A DNA stretch of 64,000 nucleotides from Flavobacterium filum DSM 17961 (GTDB lineage Bacteria > Bacteroidota > Bacteroidia > Flavobacteriales > Flavobacteriaceae). Below, one piece after another: positions 51,456 through 60,882 of the stretch. Within the stretch, counting starts at the first letter, position 1. Every line of letters begins with the position of its first letter. The DNA lies in assembly GCF_000425465.1 (NCBI RefSeq), contig NZ_AUDM01000009.1, positions 111,795 through 175,794 of the forward strand, written 5' to 3'. Under the pieces are notes generated by a model that did no database searches, was not told the origin of the DNA, and saw nothing but the letters and a program-made list of their open reading frames with translations. The position numbers and the translations under genes are program-made.

Positions 51456-52334
51456 TTATTTAACTGAGCAAATATAACCTAAACGATATAAATCAAAATA
51501 GAATAGATTCGGGTTTTTACTCAATATGTTTCTTTTTAAAAATTGTTCAAAAATGTTGAAAATTATTTTTGTTACTAGAATTAATCTGTATTTTTTTATT
51601 TTTTTATAATGGGATAGCAATGGATTCAACTGTTCAATGTCTATTTTGTCTGATAAAAATCGCTTTCTGGAAATAACACTTTGTAGCGATTTTTCGAAAA
51701 AAATCTCATTATTTTCTAATCCAAGATGGAAAATAGCATTATCAATATGATGAATTGGAATTTTTCTTGAAAATAGTTGATAGGAAAAGTAAATGTCCAT
51801 GCCATAGAATTTCTCTTTTTCATCATAATTTAACTCTAAAAACATCTTTTTTTGAATCATCATATTACCTGAAAAAACATATTGATATGGCTTTTTAGAT
51901 CTAAATTCTGCTGATTTTTCTTCTCTTTCTTTACCGTATTTATATCGTAATATTTTTGATGATTCCGGTTGTTTTTTTTCATATCGATAGCCACCAAAAA
52001 CAACAGTATTTGGTTGAATAACATTAATATAATGCTGAATAAAAACAGAAGAAACAGGTATTACATCGGCATCTAAAAATAATAACCAGTCATATTTTGC
52101 TTGTTCGGCCAATCGTTGTCGCGTTCCTGTCCGTCCAATATTGGATTGATTAACATTATAAATACAGTTGGATAATGTTGAAATTGCTTGATTTTCAATA
52201 TGGTATTGATTGTCAGAATGGTCATCTAAACAAATAATTTCAAAAGGAATTTGTGCCTCTAAGCATTGATGGTGCACTTTTTTTATAAGTGCAAGAATTG
52301 AATAATTATATGTCGGAATTAAAATAGATATCAT
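51456..52334 (-). CDS. Glycosyltransferase family 2
   Basis: The 292-aa GT2 enzyme begins MISILIPTYNYSILALIKKVHHQCLEAQIPFEIICLDDHSDNQ. The metal-binding motif is in WLLFLDADVIPVSSVF, and SGNMMIQKKMFLELNYDEKEKFYGMDIYFSYQL is the acceptor region. The C-terminal 40 residues are basic. It follows the upstream GT2 gene by 1 bp and is probably translationally coupled. Substrate not readable. Confidence 0.9.
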   Translation of the reverse strand: MISILIPTYNYSILALIKKVHHQCLEAQIPFEIICLDDHSDNQYHIENQAISTLSNCIYNVNQSNIGRTGTRQRLAEQAKYDWLLFLDADVIPVSSVFIQHYINVIQPNTVVFGGYRYEKKQPESSKILRYKYGKEREEKSAEFRSKKPYQYVFSGNMMIQKKMFLELNYDEKEKFYGMDIYFSYQLFSRKIPIHHIDNAIFHLGLENNEIFFEKSLQSVISRKRFLSDKIDIEQLNPLLSHYKKIKKYRLILVTKIIFNIFEQFLKRNILSKNPNLFYFDLYRLGYICSVK

Positions 52335-52335
52335 A

Positions 52336-53079
52336 TTAACGTTTTAACATCCCATATTTAAGAATACACCAAATCGCTCTGAAACCATCTTTCCAGTTGA
52401 TTTTTTTACCTTCTTCATACGTTCGACCATAATAGGAAATACCCACTTCATATATGCGAATCCTTTTGATACGTGCAATCTTTTGAGTGACTTCGGGTTC
52501 AAAACCAAATCGTTTTTCTTTTAATGTCAACGATTTTAACATCCTAGCGTCAAATAATTTATAACAGGTTTCCATGTCAGTTAAGTTCAAATTGCTGAAC
52601 ATATTCGATAAAAAAGTCAAAAATCGATTACCAATGGTATGCCAAAAAAATAAAATGCGATGCGGTTTACCGCCCATAAATCGAGAGCCATACACTACAT
52701 CGGCAAAACCGTCTAAAACAGGTTTTAATAGAATAGCAAATTCTCTAGGGTCATATTCTAAATCGGCATCTTGAACAATAATATAATCTCCCGTTGCATT
52801 AGAAATTCCAGTGTGAATGGCGGCACCTTTTCCACTGTTTTTTGGATGTTTAAAGTAGAGAAGAGGACAATCTGGAAATTGCTTTTGATAGTTGATGATT
52901 TGTTGTTCAGTATCATCAGAAGAAGCATCGTTCACTACAATCATCTCTTTTACCATCTTTTCAGGAAGTTCAACAACTCTCACTTTATCCAACAAAAGTG
53001 AAATTGTTCTTCCTTCATTGAAAGCCGGAATAATGATAGATAACTTTTTTGGAACGTTGTTTTCTTCTATATAAATCAA
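52336..53079 (-). CDS. Glycosyltransferase family 2, DPM1/undecaprenyl-phosphate sugar transferase-like
   Basis: The 247-aa transferase has LSIIIPAFNEGRTISLLLDKVR, IVVNDASSDDTEQQIINY, GKGAAIHTGISNATGDYIIVQDADLEYDPREF (DAD motif) and VVYGSRFMGGKPHR. This matches dolichyl-phosphate mannose synthase-like enzymes that charge undecaprenyl phosphate with a sugar. It ends without transmembrane helices, so it is cytoplasmic or peripheral. The start is a TTG at 53079; no ATG is available upstream of the family motif. First gene of the minus-strand GT2 trio. Confidence 0.9.
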   Translation of the reverse strand: MIYIEENNVPKKLSIIIPAFNEGRTISLLLDKVRVVELPEKMVKEMIVVNDASSDDTEQQIINYQKQFPDCPLLYFKHPKNSGKGAAIHTGISNATGDYIIVQDADLEYDPREFAILLKPVLDGFADVVYGSRFMGGKPHRILFFWHTIGNRFLTFLSNMFSNLNLTDMETCYKLFDARMLKSLTLKEKRFGFEPEVTQKIARIKRIRIYEVGISYYGRTYEEGKKINWKDGFRAIWCILKYGMLKR

Positions 53080-53161
53080 AATAATGCCTATTTTTGGTTT
53101 TTATTTTACTTGGGCAATTTAGCTTTTTTATGCTAAATCAGAACGTATTTACAGTATAATT

Positions 53162-54409
53162 ATGCAACTTTTTGTAAAAAAGTATTTCTATCATTTAGGT
53201 TTGCTTGCCATTGGATTAGGATGGTTATTACTTTTAATTCATTGGCTATCGATTGATGCCCAAACAATTATTTTTCCGGATGCGGGTGATTATAATGTTT
53301 CTGCTACTAATTTGTATCACCATTTTCGCGGGCATTGTTATCGACCCATGTTAATGGCTGCTATTTACGGATTTCCATTGCTTTTTGGGGCAACCGCTTT
53401 TGATTTATATACAATTGCTATCTACATCAATATCGTATTATGGTTAGCAACAATACACATTCTATTTGAAATTGTAAAAAAATATGTTTCCTTACAAATA
53501 GCATTTTTAATTTCACTAGTTTTTATTTTTTTCATTAGCAATGCACTGTTCAACTTCCATTTATTGGCAGAAACTCCTTTTCTTTTTTTCCTGCTTTTGG
53601 GAGTTTATTTTCTTCAAAAATACCAGCAAAAAAAGAAAGTTACTTATTTAATTGTTGCTTTATCAATTATCGTTTTAAGCATGTTGATTAAACCGGCAAG
53701 TAAGTTTTTTGCTATACTAATGTTAGTGTATTTTTTGCGAATTGTTTACCAAAATTATAAACAAAAAATCATGCTTGTGCTTTATGGTTCAATAACTCTT
53801 TGTTTTGTGCAAGCTGCCGGATTAAAATATCAATTTGGAGATTTTACAATAAGTTACATTGATAGTGTTACCTTTCATAATTATCTTTTTTCGAAAGCTG
53901 ATTGTTATCGTAACGGAATTGTATATGAACAGATTGGTAATCCAAGAGCAGAACTTCTATTCACAAAAAAGGCTCATGAGCAAAAACAAATTGCTAATCA
54001 AGACATTAAAGAACAAATATTAAACAATAAAGTTAATTTATTAAAAGCCTATTTTCATAATTTTTTATGGAATACGGCATCAGGAAATATGGTAATCAAT
54101 GCCTATCATAATGCGAAACAAAAAGAAAACTTTGAACGAAATCAAATCGTTTTATATTGGATTTCTAAGTACCAAAACAGATGCATGACCTTATTGGGAA
54201 TTTTAATCAGTTTATGGACTCTTTTAAAAGTAGGTCGAAAAGATGTTATGTTACTTTTCACAGCCATTTTAGTGCTCTATATCATTGGTATTTCTGGAAT
54301 ATCAAGTGATCAAGGTGACCGTTTTCATTTGATTACTTATCCATTTACATTAATATTAATAGCCAATTATCTAAAAACTAAACCGTTCTTTGTACCACCT
54401 CAAAAATAG
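53162..54409 (+). CDS. Polytopic membrane protein, GT-C-like (ArnT/PMT-style)
   Basis: The 415-aa protein has about 9-10 hydrophobic helices. An extracytoplasmic loop after the first helix begins with DAQTIIFPDAGDYNVSATNLYHHFRGHCYRPMLMAAIYGFPLLFG, whose acidic residues and placement recall GT-C glycosyltransferases that use polyprenyl-phosphate sugars. That would fit the DPM1-like transferase encoded by the divergent neighbour. It may be the transferase that decorates the glycan in the periplasm; this is inference. A TATTTTTG box at 53089-53096 is a candidate promoter. Its 3' end overlaps ftsE by 32 bp. Confidence 0.65.
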   Translation: MQLFVKKYFYHLGLLAIGLGWLLLLIHWLSIDAQTIIFPDAGDYNVSATNLYHHFRGHCYRPMLMAAIYGFPLLFGATAFDLYTIAIYINIVLWLATIHILFEIVKKYVSLQIAFLISLVFIFFISNALFNFHLLAETPFLFFLLLGVYFLQKYQQKKKVTYLIVALSIIVLSMLIKPASKFFAILMLVYFLRIVYQNYKQKIMLVLYGSITLCFVQAAGLKYQFGDFTISYIDSVTFHNYLFSKADCYRNGIVYEQIGNPRAELLFTKKAHEQKQIANQDIKEQILNNKVNLLKAYFHNFLWNTASGNMVINAYHNAKQKENFERNQIVLYWISKYQNRCMTLLGILISLWTLLKVGRKDVMLLFTAILVLYIIGISGISSDQGDRFHLITYPFTLILIANYLKTKPFFVPPQK

Positions 54410-55061
54410 TGCTGTCTTCACATTTCAAGGTTTTAGAAGGGAATTTCATAATCAACGCATAATCATGTGTCGCCATGATAATGGTTTTACCGTTTTGATT
54501 GATTTTTCGAAGTACTTCCATTACTTCCACACTGGTTTGTGGGTCAAGGTTTCCGGTGGGTTCATCGGCTAAGATTACCTCAGGATCATTTAATAATGCT
54601 CTTGCAATAGCTACACGCTGTTGTTCACCTCCTGAAAGCTGGTGGGGCATTTTGTGCAACATTGATTTCATACCCACTTTTTCAAGTACTTCATCAATTT
54701 TGTTTTTCATTTCAGCTTTATCGTTCCATCCTGTTGCTTTTAAAACAAATTCTAAATTGTCAAAAACACTTCTGTCGGGCAACAATTTAAAGTCTTGAAA
54801 TACAACGCCAATTTTTCTTCTTAAATAGGGAATATCTTTCTCTTTTAGTTTTTTTAAATCATATCCGGCAATCATTCCTTCTCCATCAGTAAGTTTAATA
54901 TCTGCATATAAAACTTTCATAAAACTACTTTTTCCCGTTCCTGTTTTTCCAATAATGTAAATAAAATCACCTTGATTTACTTCAATTGAAATGTTTTTCA
55001 ACACCATATTTTGGTCTTGATAAATAGTAACGTTGGATAAGGAAGCAATGGATGTTGACAT
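54378..55061 (-). CDS. ftsE: Cell-division ABC transporter ATP-binding protein FtsE
   Basis: The 227-aa ATPase has Walker [10 protein letters not shown] near residue 39, the Q-loop [18 protein letters not shown], signature [20 protein letters not shown], and Walker [14 protein letters not shown] with the H-loop ATHD. The [21 protein letters not shown] spacing matches FtsE. With FtsX it couples divisome signals to peptidoglycan hydrolases at the inner membrane. The ftsX partner is not adjacent here. It overlaps the convergent membrane-protein gene by 32 bp, the longest overlap in the window. Near-match -7 box TACTTTTA lies 20 bp upstream. Confidence 0.93.
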   Translation of the reverse strand: MSTSIASLSNVTIYQDQNMVLKNISIEVNQGDFIYIIGKTGTGKSSFMKVLYADIKLTDGEGMIAGYDLKKLKEKDIPYLRRKIGVVFQDFKLLPDRSVFDNLEFVLKATGWNDKAEMKNKIDEVLEKVGMKSMLHKMPHQLSGGEQQRVAIARALLNDPEVILADEPTGNLDPQTSVEVMEVLRKINQNGKTIIMATHDYALIMKFPSKTLKCEDSTIFEVVQRTV

Positions 55062-55283
55062 GGATATAGATTTAAACCGTAAAAGTAATAACTAATGTAA
55101 GGTTTTCAAAATTTAATTTTTTAAACATTTTTTCAAAAAAAGAAAAGAGGTAGAAAAAGGCACATTTTTTGACCACAATTTACCGTTAAACGTTTAGCGT
55201 TAAATTTCAGGAACACAAAAAATGTTTACAACCTTGTTCATAATAAACGCAAACCTTACTTCGTTACTACCTTAAGCAAACTA

Positions 55284-55291
55284 TAAATTTG
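55284..55291 (+). promoter_or_regulatory. Putative -7 promoter box of the TPR/outer-membrane operon
   Basis: TAAATTTG (TAnnTTTG) lies 23 bp before the ATG at 55315. Confidence 0.45.
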
Positions 55292-55314
55292 TAAATAATT
55301 AAATTGTAAAACCC

Positions 55315-58300
55315 ATGCAAAAACGAAATTGGTTATTTTTAGTCTTTGGTTTGTTTTTTGGACTTCAAATGAGGGCTCAAAAAACAGAAATTTACACTCA
55401 TGATTTAAAAGAATACAATCGTGCGTTAGAATTATATCAGGAAAAACAATACCTCTCCGCACAAATCATTTTCAAAAAAGTAGCTGATGAAAATCCTTCA
55501 TCTGAAATACAATCGGATTGTGCGTATTATGTGGCCAATTGTGCCATTCGTTTGAATCAATCCAATGCTGATTTGTTGATGGAACAATTTGTAACCGATT
55601 ATCCAACCAGTTCTAAACACAATCAAGCCTTCATAGAAGTGGCTCATTATTATTTTGACGAAGGAAAATATCCGCAAGCCCTACAATGGTTTGAAAAAGT
55701 AGATGAAAGTAATTTAACACAGGGCGAAAGAGAACGTTTCAATTTTCAGAAAGGATATGCTAATTTTAGTGGAGGCAAGAAAAAAGAAGCAACAAGTTAT
55801 TTCAATAAAGTTGTTAATTCTAAAGAGTTTGGTGCTCAAGCCAAATATTATTTGGGATACATGTCCTATGAAAAAGACGATTACAAAGTTGCCAACGAGT
55901 ATTTTGATCAGGTAGAAGGCGAACAGAAATACAAAGAAAAAATGTCGTATTACCAAGCCGACATGAATTTTAAGTTGGGTAATTTTCAAAAAGCCATTGA
56001 TTTAGGTCAAGCTGCCATGGCAAAAAGTGATGCAATGGAAAAATCAGAATTGAACAAAATTATTGGCGAGAGTTATTTCAACTTAAAACAATACGATAAA
56101 GCTATTCCTTATCTAAAAGAATACAAAGGCAAAAAAGGGAAGTGGAGCAATACCGATTTCTACCTTTTTGGTTATTCGTATTATAAACAAGGGGATTATG
56201 AAAATGCCATCAATCAATTCAATAAAATTATTAGCGGTAACGACAGCGTTGCCCAAAATGCCTATTATCACTTAGGAGAAAGTTACTTAAAAACCGATAA
56301 AAAACAACAAGCCTTGAATGCGTTTAAAAATGCTTCTGAAATGGATTTTGACCTTAAAATCCAAGAAGATGCTTATTTGAATTATGCTAAATTGAGTTAT
56401 GAAATAGGTAATTCCTATCAAACTATTCCGGGAGTTTTATCGGCTTTCTTAGAAAAATATCCCAACAATCCAAACAAATTAGAAATTGAAAATTTACTGA
56501 TTAACTCTTTCATTACATCAAAAAATTACAAAGGAGCATTGGATTTAATTGAAAAAAACAAAAGTTATACTAACAAAAAAATCTATCAAAAAGTTACGTT
56601 TTATCGCGGCCTTGAATTGTACAACGACGGCGATTTAGTAGAAGCTCAAAAAATGTTTAAGAAATCATTGGCTGAACCTCTTGACCAAAAATTTGCCGCC
56701 AGAGCTACTTTTTGGAAAGGTGAAATTGAATATACTACTGACAATTTCAAAGACGCAAGTTTAACTTTTAAACAGTTTTTGAATTTTGCGGAAGCAAAAG
56801 ATACACCGGAATTTAAGAACATTCATTACAATACCGGTTATGCTCATTTTAAATTAAAAGAATATGAGCAAGCCGCTACCCATTTTCAACAGCACATTGA
56901 TGCCAATAAACAAGACAAAGTGCGATTAAACGACAGTTATTTAAGAATGGGTGACAGTTATTTTGTTTCAGCAAAATATTGGCCGGCAATGGAAGCTTAC
57001 AACAAAGCCATTGAAATGAAAGGAATTGATGCCGATTATGCAGCCTATCAAAAAGCGTTAAGTTATGGTTTTGTAAACCGTGCCGATAAAAAAATTGAAG
57101 ATTTGACTACTTTTTTAAAGAATTTTCCAAAATCACAATACCGTGACGATGTGTTGTTTGAACTAGGAAATACCTACACCAACGAAAACAAAACTGATTT
57201 AGCCATCAAAACCTATGACCAGTTGATTAGTGAATACAAAAATGGTTCGTTTACGGCAAAATCTATCCTTCGTCAAGGGTTGATTTATTATAACGACAAC
57301 AAATCGCAGTTGGCCATTTCAAAATTCAAAAAAGTAGCAGCAGATTTTCCCGGCACTCCGGAAGCATTAGAAGCTGTAGCTACCGCTCGTCAAATCTATG
57401 TGGATACCGGCAATGTAAACGAGTATGCTGATTGGGTGAAAACATTGAACTATGTTGAAGTGTCCGATGTAGAATTAGACAATACCACTTATGAATCCGC
57501 TGAAAAGCAATATTTACAAAACAATCCAAAAGGAGCAATTACCGGATTTAGTAATTATGTAACACGCTTTCCAAAAGGGGTTCATGCTTTAAAAGCGAAT
57601 TTTTACCTAGCTCAATTGTATTTTGCAGATGGTTTGGAAACCAATTCTATTCCACATTATGAAATGGTAATAGCTCAATCTAAAAACGAATATACTGAGC
57701 AAAGTTTAGCTCGTTTGTGTGAAATATATTTGAAAAAGAAAGAGTACGCAAAAGCAATTCCGGTCCTGAAACGATTAGAAACAGAAGCAGATTTTCCTCA
57801 AAATATCACGTTTGCTCAATCCAACTTAATGAAAGCCTATTACGAGCAACAGGATTACAGCAATGCTGTTTTATATGCCGAAAAAGTATTGGCTAATCCA
57901 AAAGTGGACGACCGAATTAAAAGTGATGCTCAAATTATTATTGCTCGTTCTGCCATCAAAACAAATGATGAAGTAAAAGCAAAAGCTGCCTATGCAAAAT
58001 TACAAAGCATGGCAAAAGGAGAATTAGCGGCAGAAGCTTTGTACTATGATGCTTATTTCAAAAATAAAGAAGGGAAATATGATGCTTCGAATACTGTTGT
58101 TCAAAAGTTAGCTAAAGACTATTCGGGTTACAAATATTTTAGTGCTAAAGGGCTAACCTTAATGGCCAAAAATTTCTATGCATTAAAAGATAGTTTTCAA
58201 GCGACATATATTTTAGAAAGTGTTATTGAAAACTTTAAAGAATATAAAGATGTGGTAGAAGAAGCTCAAACAGAATTAGCTAAAATCAAGGGAGAAGAAT

Positions 58301-58329
58301 CAAAACGCAATTCATCTATTCAAAATTAA
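55315..58329 (+). CDS. Large tetratricopeptide-repeat protein, periplasmic
   Basis: The 1004-aa protein has a signal peptide (MQKRNWLFLVFGLFFGLQMRAQ). Nearly the whole mature part is TPR-like repeats of about 34 residues, for example YNRALELYQEKQYLSAQIIFKKVADENP, AQNAYYHLGESYLKTDKKQQALNAFKNASEMD and YTEQSLARLCEIYLKKKEYAKAIPVLKRLETEA. It is a scaffold rather than an enzyme. It stands directly upstream, by 12 bp, of a predicted outer-membrane barrel gene, so the two probably form a complex at the outer membrane. The pair is a common Flavobacterium arrangement. Function unknown. Confidence 0.85.
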   Translation: MQKRNWLFLVFGLFFGLQMRAQKTEIYTHDLKEYNRALELYQEKQYLSAQIIFKKVADENPSSEIQSDCAYYVANCAIRLNQSNADLLMEQFVTDYPTSSKHNQAFIEVAHYYFDEGKYPQALQWFEKVDESNLTQGERERFNFQKGYANFSGGKKKEATSYFNKVVNSKEFGAQAKYYLGYMSYEKDDYKVANEYFDQVEGEQKYKEKMSYYQADMNFKLGNFQKAIDLGQAAMAKSDAMEKSELNKIIGESYFNLKQYDKAIPYLKEYKGKKGKWSNTDFYLFGYSYYKQGDYENAINQFNKIISGNDSVAQNAYYHLGESYLKTDKKQQALNAFKNASEMDFDLKIQEDAYLNYAKLSYEIGNSYQTIPGVLSAFLEKYPNNPNKLEIENLLINSFITSKNYKGALDLIEKNKSYTNKKIYQKVTFYRGLELYNDGDLVEAQKMFKKSLAEPLDQKFAARATFWKGEIEYTTDNFKDASLTFKQFLNFAEAKDTPEFKNIHYNTGYAHFKLKEYEQAATHFQQHIDANKQDKVRLNDSYLRMGDSYFVSAKYWPAMEAYNKAIEMKGIDADYAAYQKALSYGFVNRADKKIEDLTTFLKNFPKSQYRDDVLFELGNTYTNENKTDLAIKTYDQLISEYKNGSFTAKSILRQGLIYYNDNKSQLAISKFKKVAADFPGTPEALEAVATARQIYVDTGNVNEYADWVKTLNYVEVSDVELDNTTYESAEKQYLQNNPKGAITGFSNYVTRFPKGVHALKANFYLAQLYFADGLETNSIPHYEMVIAQSKNEYTEQSLARLCEIYLKKKEYAKAIPVLKRLETEADFPQNITFAQSNLMKAYYEQQDYSNAVLYAEKVLANPKVDDRIKSDAQIIIARSAIKTNDEVKAKAAYAKLQSMAKGELAAEALYYDAYFKNKEGKYDASNTVVQKLAKDYSGYKYFSAKGLTLMAKNFYALKDSFQATYILESVIENFKEYKDVVEEAQTELAKIKGEESKRNSSIQN

Positions 58330-58341
58330 ACCGATACAGAT

Positions 58342-60108
58342 ATGAACAAGTTACATCAATATAAATTAGCCATATTATTCATTTTGTTTGCCTATTCAAT
58401 CGTAATGGCACAGAAGAAAGATGAAAATATCGGAACCGAAGTAGTAAATGTGGTAAAACCGTATTCAGCATCTATTTCTGATGCCTTTAAGGTAAAAGAA
58501 ACGCCCGTAACCGATGATGAAGAAAGTTTAAAAAAGGAAGAAATTAACTATACTATTTTTTCCTTTCCGGTGGCATCTACGTTTACTCCCGCAAAAGGGA
58601 AAGCAGCCGGTGTGGATAAACCTAAAAAAGAAAAATTGTTTTCCAATTATGCTACTTTAGGATTCGGAAATTATGGTCGTATAATCGGTGAATTGTTTGT
58701 AACCGAACAATTGAGCAAATCAGATTATGTGGGCGGAATGTTGCGTCATCATTCTTCTCAAGGGGGAATTAAAGAGGTGGTGTTGGATGATAAATTTTAC
58801 AATACATCATTAGACCTCACTTATGGAAGTCAGATGAGAGATTTCAATTGGAATGCTGATTTAGGTTATCAACATCAAGTTTACAATTGGTATGGTATAA
58901 ACCAAGATTTCTTTCAACAAGACGAATTGTTTTACAGTAAAATTGATCCATCACATACGTACCACAATTTTTACCTTGCCGGTAAAATAGGCTTTGAAGA
59001 CAGCTTTTTCAGAAAAGCAGAAGTAAAATTCAATCGCTTTTGGGATAATTTTGATTCAGCCGAAAACCGATTTTATATGAAACCCTCTTTTGCAATAGAT
59101 GTGATGGAAACTACGGTTAATACAAACGTTATCGTTGATTATGTTTCAGGAAGTTTTGAAAGCGATTATTTTAATTTTGCTGGAATGAAATACGGATTTA
59201 CTAATTTCGGATTAAATCCATCTGTAAAATTAAACAGTGATGATTGGGCATTTGATTTAGGCTTGTCTTTGTTTTACAGTGCCGATTTAGAAAACAGTAA
59301 CAGCAAGTTTTTTATCTATCCAAACATAACCGCTTCTTATAAATTAGTGGGTGATTTAATGATATTTTATGCAGGAGCAGATGGAAATTTACAACAAAAT
59401 ACCTATCGCGATTTTACCAATGAAAACCCATTTTTAGCTCCGAATTTAGTAATTGCCCCAACCAGTAAACAGTTTGATATTTTTGCCGGTTTAAAAGGAA
59501 AATTAGCCGGAAATATCAGTTATAATGTAAGAGGTTCGTATGTTAATGAAAATGATAGAGCTTTTTTTACAGGACTTTCATTTCTTGAACCAATAGATCC
59601 TAATCAGCTTGATGAAATTGAGCCGTATGAATTAGGAAATTCTTTTTCAGTATATTATGATGATTTAAAAACATTGAGCTTTTTTGGAGAAGTAAAAGCA
59701 GATTTATCTAAAAATATTTCAGCGGGTATAAATGGAAAGTTTAGTAGCTTTTCACCAAAACTTTCAGACGATGCTTTGAACCTTCCTGCAATTGAGTTAG
59801 GTGCAAATGTTGATTTTACAATTACTGAAAAATGGTTTGGTGGAATGAATATGTTTTTTGTTGGAGAAAGAAAAGATAGAAAAACGATTATCACAGATAT
59901 TAATAATCCAATCTTTTCAGAGGTTAGAACAATTACGTTGGATAGTTATTTAGATATGAATGCCAATGTGGGCTACAAATTCAATGAACGATTGACTTTA
60001 TTCTTAAAAGGGAACAATTTATTCAATCAAGCCTATGAGCGTTGGATGAATTTCCCTGCTCAACAAATTCAAGTGGTGTTAGGAGCCAATTACAAGTTTG
60101 ATTTTTAA
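58342..60108 (+). CDS. Outer-membrane beta-barrel protein related to TonB-dependent receptors
   Basis: The 588-aa protein has a signal peptide (MNKLHQYKLAILFILFAYSIVMAQ). A short N-terminal extension follows (EVVNVVKPYSASISDAFKVKETPVTDDEES), then many amphipathic beta-strands. The last strand ends in FDF, a typical outer-membrane insertion signal. The C-terminal part resembles TonB-dependent receptors (RLTLFLKGNNLFNQAYERWMNFPAQQIQVVLGANYKF), but no plug domain is present before the barrel, so it should not be called a full receptor. It is linked to the TPR protein gene 12 bp upstream. A terminator follows at 60146. Confidence 0.82.
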   Translation: MNKLHQYKLAILFILFAYSIVMAQKKDENIGTEVVNVVKPYSASISDAFKVKETPVTDDEESLKKEEINYTIFSFPVASTFTPAKGKAAGVDKPKKEKLFSNYATLGFGNYGRIIGELFVTEQLSKSDYVGGMLRHHSSQGGIKEVVLDDKFYNTSLDLTYGSQMRDFNWNADLGYQHQVYNWYGINQDFFQQDELFYSKIDPSHTYHNFYLAGKIGFEDSFFRKAEVKFNRFWDNFDSAENRFYMKPSFAIDVMETTVNTNVIVDYVSGSFESDYFNFAGMKYGFTNFGLNPSVKLNSDDWAFDLGLSLFYSADLENSNSKFFIYPNITASYKLVGDLMIFYAGADGNLQQNTYRDFTNENPFLAPNLVIAPTSKQFDIFAGLKGKLAGNISYNVRGSYVNENDRAFFTGLSFLEPIDPNQLDEIEPYELGNSFSVYYDDLKTLSFFGEVKADLSKNISAGINGKFSSFSPKLSDDALNLPAIELGANVDFTITEKWFGGMNMFFVGERKDRKTIITDINNPIFSEVRTITLDSYLDMNANVGYKFNERLTLFLKGNNLFNQAYERWMNFPAQQIQVVLGANYKFDF

Positions 60109-60145
60109 TTTTTTCGTAACCACCAAGCACACAAAGATTTTTACT

Positions 60146-60180
60146 AAGTCCGCAAAGTAGTTACCCTTGCGGACTTTTTT
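60146..60180 (+). terminator. Rho-independent terminator of the TPR/outer-membrane operon
   Basis: A 10-bp perfect stem AAGTCCGCAA / TTGCGGACTT with an 11-nt loop is followed by a T-run. Confidence 0.8.
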
Positions 60181-60197
60181 CAACCATAGCACTTTAA

Positions 60198-60258
60198 CCT
60201 TTGTCCCTTAGAACCTCAGTCCCTTAGAACCTCAGCCCCTCAGCACCTCAGCTCCTCC
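60198..60258 (+). repeat. Degenerate tandem array, 8-bp period
   Basis: Octamers CCTTTGTC, CCTTAGAA, CCTCAGTC, CCTTAGAA, CCTCAGCC, CCTCAGCA, CCTCAGCT and a partial CCTCC end 5 bp before the ATG at 60264. The first two C bases and T3 are invariant. Confidence 0.85.
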
Positions 60259-60263
60259 ATAAA

Positions 60264-60707
60264 ATGAAACAAAAAATTACTCATCACTATTCCATTTTTC
60301 TCCAACATAAAATCGACTCCCTTCGTCAAATGATTGCAGATTTAACTTTAGATGCTCAAAATGACGCAAAAGGTTCAGCAGGTGACAAACACGAAACAGC
60401 ACTTTCGATGATGCAATTGGAACAAGAAAAATTATCCAATAAAGTAAAAGAATATATAGAACTTAAATCCACGTTCGAAAGTATTTCATTTGACAAGAAA
60501 ACAACTAAAATCGGAATTGGAAGTTTAGTAAAACTCAATGATTTCTATGTGTTACTTTCCGTTAGCTTGCCAAAAACGGAAATAGATGGTTTTTCAATTT
60601 GGGCCATTTCTCCTCAAGCTCCATTGGCTCAAATCTTACTTAACAAGCAAAAAGGCGATCAATTTTCCTTTAATGCAACTCATTACGAAGTGATTTCAGT
60701 AGAGTAG
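60264..60707 (+). CDS. GreA/GreB C-terminal-like protein with N-terminal coiled coil
   Basis: The 147-aa protein has a helical N-terminus (KIDSLRQMIADLTLDAQNDAKGSAGDKHETALSMMQLEQEKLSNKVKEYIEL) with coiled-coil character. The C-terminal domain (about 75-147) is IGIGSLVKLNDFYVLLSVSLPKTEIDGFSIWAISPQAPLAQILLNKQKGDQFSFNATHYEVISVE. The ISPQAPLAQILL...KGDQF pattern is that of the GreA/GreB FKBP-like domain. Such proteins are often labelled 3-oxoacyl-ACP synthase in databases, without support in this sequence. It may bind RNA polymerase; the acidic tip of true GreA coiled coils cannot be confirmed here. An octamer array precedes the ATG. Confidence 0.7.
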   Translation: MKQKITHHYSIFLQHKIDSLRQMIADLTLDAQNDAKGSAGDKHETALSMMQLEQEKLSNKVKEYIELKSTFESISFDKKTTKIGIGSLVKLNDFYVLLSVSLPKTEIDGFSIWAISPQAPLAQILLNKQKGDQFSFNATHYEVISVE

Positions 60708-60882
60708 TGGGTTTTAATTTTCTAGTTGGTAGCTTTTTTATTTTTATTAAAGTTATAAATAATTATTAAATTATTATTTTTAATATAAATTTGTAATCAA
60801 TATTTATTGTTTTATTTAATAATTAAAACATATATTCGATTTTTGCTTCATCAAAATTATTATAATTAAAAGCAAAAATAAT

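Noticed and set aside
55183..55203. Three heptamer-like units (CCGTTAA, ACGTTTA, GCGTTAA) upstream of the TPR gene
   Set aside because: Only 21 bp long; could be chance in AT-rich DNA, so not counted among the six arrays.
58342..60108. Full TonB-dependent receptor or SusC
   Set aside because: No plug domain or TonB box and only 588 aa, so it is a barrel relative only.
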